15,753 nucleotides of DNA, from the NCBI GenBank assembly GCA_947071955.1, contig CAMTGL010000019.1, forward strand, positions 1 through 15,753, read 5' to 3'. The DNA comes from an uncultured Plesiomonas sp. (GTDB lineage: Bacteria > Pseudomonadota > Gammaproteobacteria > Enterobacterales > CAMTGL01). A program made the position numbers and the translations under genes. Each line of letters opens with the position of its first letter. Positions within the stretch are counted from its first letter, which is position 1. The notes beneath the pieces are model-generated. The model saw only the letters and a list, made by a program, of their open reading frames with translations. It had not been told where the DNA came from and searched no databases. Shown here one piece after another: positions 14,262 through 15,753 of this stretch.

Positions 14262-15740
14262 TTAACCGGCAACCGCAATGCGTTTCATATCAGTCATGTA
14301 GCCACGTAGTGTCTGGCCGATAGTCTCAATTGGGTGCTGGCGAATGGCATCATTCACATCACGTAAACGGGCATTATCTACCGCATAGGCTGGAACCGCT
14401 TGCCCCAAATCACCGGCACGCAACTGCGGCAACAACGTCGCCTGCAGTAAAGGCACGGCAGCGTTAGCAAACAGATAGTTACCGTACTCTGCCGTGTCTG
14501 AGATCACTACGTTCATTTCATACAAGCGCTTACGGGCAATGGTGTTGGCAATCAGCGGCAACTCGTGCAGTGATTCATAATACGCTGATTCATCATAAAT
14601 GCCCGATGCAACCATAGTTTCAAACGCCAGCTCAACACCCGCTTTCACCATGGCGACCATGAGCGTGCCCTGATCAAAATAGGTCTGCTCTTCAATCTTT
14701 CCGCTAAATTGTGGCGAATTTTCAAATGCACTCAAACCGGTTTCAGCACGCCATGTCAGCAGTTTAATATCATCTTCGGCCCAATCTGCCATCATTCCGG
14801 CTGAGAACTCACCACAAATGATATCGTCCATATGCTTTTCAAACAGCGGGCGCAGGCTCTGCTTCATGCTTTCAGACAGCTCAAACGCACGCAGCTTAGC
14901 CGGGTTTGACAGGCGATCCATCATCAGTGTGATCCCGCCCTGTTTTAAGGCTTCGGTGATGGTTTCCCAGCCAAACTGAATCAGCTTTCCGGCATAGGCC
15001 GGATCAGTACCTTCCGCCACCAGCTTATCAAAACAGATCAGTGCACCGGCCTGTAACATGCCACACAAAATAGTCTGTTCGCCCATCAGGTCAGATTTAA
15101 CTTCTGCCACGAAAGAGGACTCCAGCACACCAGCACGATCACCACCCGTAGCCGCCGCCCACGCTTTTGCAATCGCCAAGCCATCGCCACGTGGATCATT
15201 TTCTGGGTGAACTGCAATCAATGTTGGCACACCAAAACCACGCTTATACTCTTCACGCACTTCAGTGCCCGGACATTTTGGTGCCACCATAACCACGGTG
15301 AGGTCAGCACGAATTTTCTCGCCCACTTCGACAATATTAAATCCGTGTGAATAACCGAGTGCAGCCCCTTGCTTCATCAACGGCATCACCGCCTGCACCA
15401 CCGCTGAGTGCTGCTTATCTGGCGTTAAGTTAACCACCAAATCTGCCTGTGGGATCAACTGCGCATACGTGCCAACGGTAAAACCGTTCGCGGTAGCTTG
15501 TTTCCAAGAAGCACGCTGCTCGGCAATCGCCTCATCACGCAGTGCATAGGCCACATCCAGCCCTGAATCGCGCATATTCAGGCCCTGATTTAGCCCTTGA
15601 GCGCCACACCCGACAATCACCACTTTTTTGCCTTGCAGATAGCTGACGCCTTCGGCAAATTCACTGCGGTGCATGAAACGACACTTGCCAAGCTGTGCCA
15701 ACTGCTGGCGTAAATTCAAGGTATTAAAGTAGTTTGTCAT
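14262..15740 (-). CDS. ilvC: Ketol-acid reductoisomerase (NADP+), class II
   Basis: Second step of valine and isoleucine synthesis: isomerises and reduces acetolactate or acetohydroxybutyrate to the dihydroxy acids with NADPH and magnesium. The 492-aa product is the long class II form (E. coli 491 aa), with a duplicated knotted C-terminal domain. The Rossmann glycine motif is VVIVGCGAQGLNQG (40-53). The NADPH phosphate-binding residues R68, R76 and S78 (YALRDEAIAEQRASW) match E. coli, so NADPH preference is expected. H132 (GYSHGFN), K155 (APKCPGTE), E213, D217 and E221 (VAEVKSDLMGE) preserve the active site. YYESLHELPLIANTIARKRLYEMN supplies second-domain residues. The minus-strand leader AAGGGAG 6-7 bases before ATG is an excellent ribosome site. 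The upstream promoter, and any divergent ilvY as in E. coli, would lie beyond the window. Confidence 0.99.
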   Translation of the reverse strand: MTNYFNTLNLRQQLAQLGKCRFMHRSEFAEGVSYLQGKKVVIVGCGAQGLNQGLNMRDSGLDVAYALRDEAIAEQRASWKQATANGFTVGTYAQLIPQADLVVNLTPDKQHSAVVQAVMPLMKQGAALGYSHGFNIVEVGEKIRADLTVVMVAPKCPGTEVREEYKRGFGVPTLIAVHPENDPRGDGLAIAKAWAAATGGDRAGVLESSFVAEVKSDLMGEQTILCGMLQAGALICFDKLVAEGTDPAYAGKLIQFGWETITEALKQGGITLMMDRLSNPAKLRAFELSESMKQSLRPLFEKHMDDIICGEFSAGMMADWAEDDIKLLTWRAETGLSAFENSPQFSGKIEEQTYFDQGTLMVAMVKAGVELAFETMVASGIYDESAYYESLHELPLIANTIARKRLYEMNVVISDTAEYGNYLFANAAVPLLQATLLPQLRAGDLGQAVPAYAVDNARLRDVNDAIRQHPIETIGQTLRGYMTDMKRIAVAG

Positions 15741-15753
15741 GTGTTGCTCCCTT

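Overview
The window reads as a chromosomal segment of a gammaproteobacterium. Rep, UbiK, RibB, ZupT and IlvC are all very close to the enterobacterial proteins. The rfaH, rep and ilvC genes, and the trio ubiK, zupT and ribB, are loci that sit near one another in enteric and related genomes. The RND pump resembles the VexH/MexI group, and moderate base composition together with a large Cache/HD-GYP sensor suggests an aquatic lineage such as Aeromonadales or Vibrionales. That placement is inference; no rRNA or other taxonomic marker is present. I see no insertion sequence, phage, CRISPR, tRNA or rRNA gene.

Layout. Bases 1-238 are a leader region for an rfaH-like antiterminator (239-817, +). It converges, with a 5-bp gap, on rep, the replicative accessory helicase (823-2859, -). 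A divergent regulatory region (2860-3165) follows, holding a strong palindromic operator candidate. Next comes a co-oriented efflux block: a TetR repressor (3166-3744), a membrane fusion protein (3903-5009) and an RND transporter (about 5025-8159), closed by a strong terminator. No outer-membrane channel gene is present, so the pump presumably borrows a TolC-type protein encoded elsewhere.

The next part is a metabolic and metal-handling block: ubiK (8309-8608, ubiquinone biosynthesis accessory factor), zupT (8962-9729, ZIP divalent metal importer preceded by a Fur-box-like sequence), and a 986-residue Cache-HAMP-GAF-HD-GYP protein (9921-12881), a likely sensor-phosphodiesterase for cyclic di-GMP. 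The HD-GYP gene has an unusual, potentially highly structured leader. Converging on it from the minus strand is ribB (12978-13628), preceded by a complete FMN riboswitch (about 13864-14043) and a recognisable promoter. The window ends with ilvC (14262-15740, -), a class II ketol-acid reductoisomerase with its own terminator.

Most of this is conserved core genome. The parts that deserve a second look are the RfaH homolog with a stretched linker and an eroded KOW domain, the operator architecture of the efflux regulator, the Fur-like site at zupT, the foldable leader and catalytic-domain insertion of the HD-GYP gene, and a perfect 14-bp palindrome abutting the ribB promoter. I do not see a wholly new multi-gene system.
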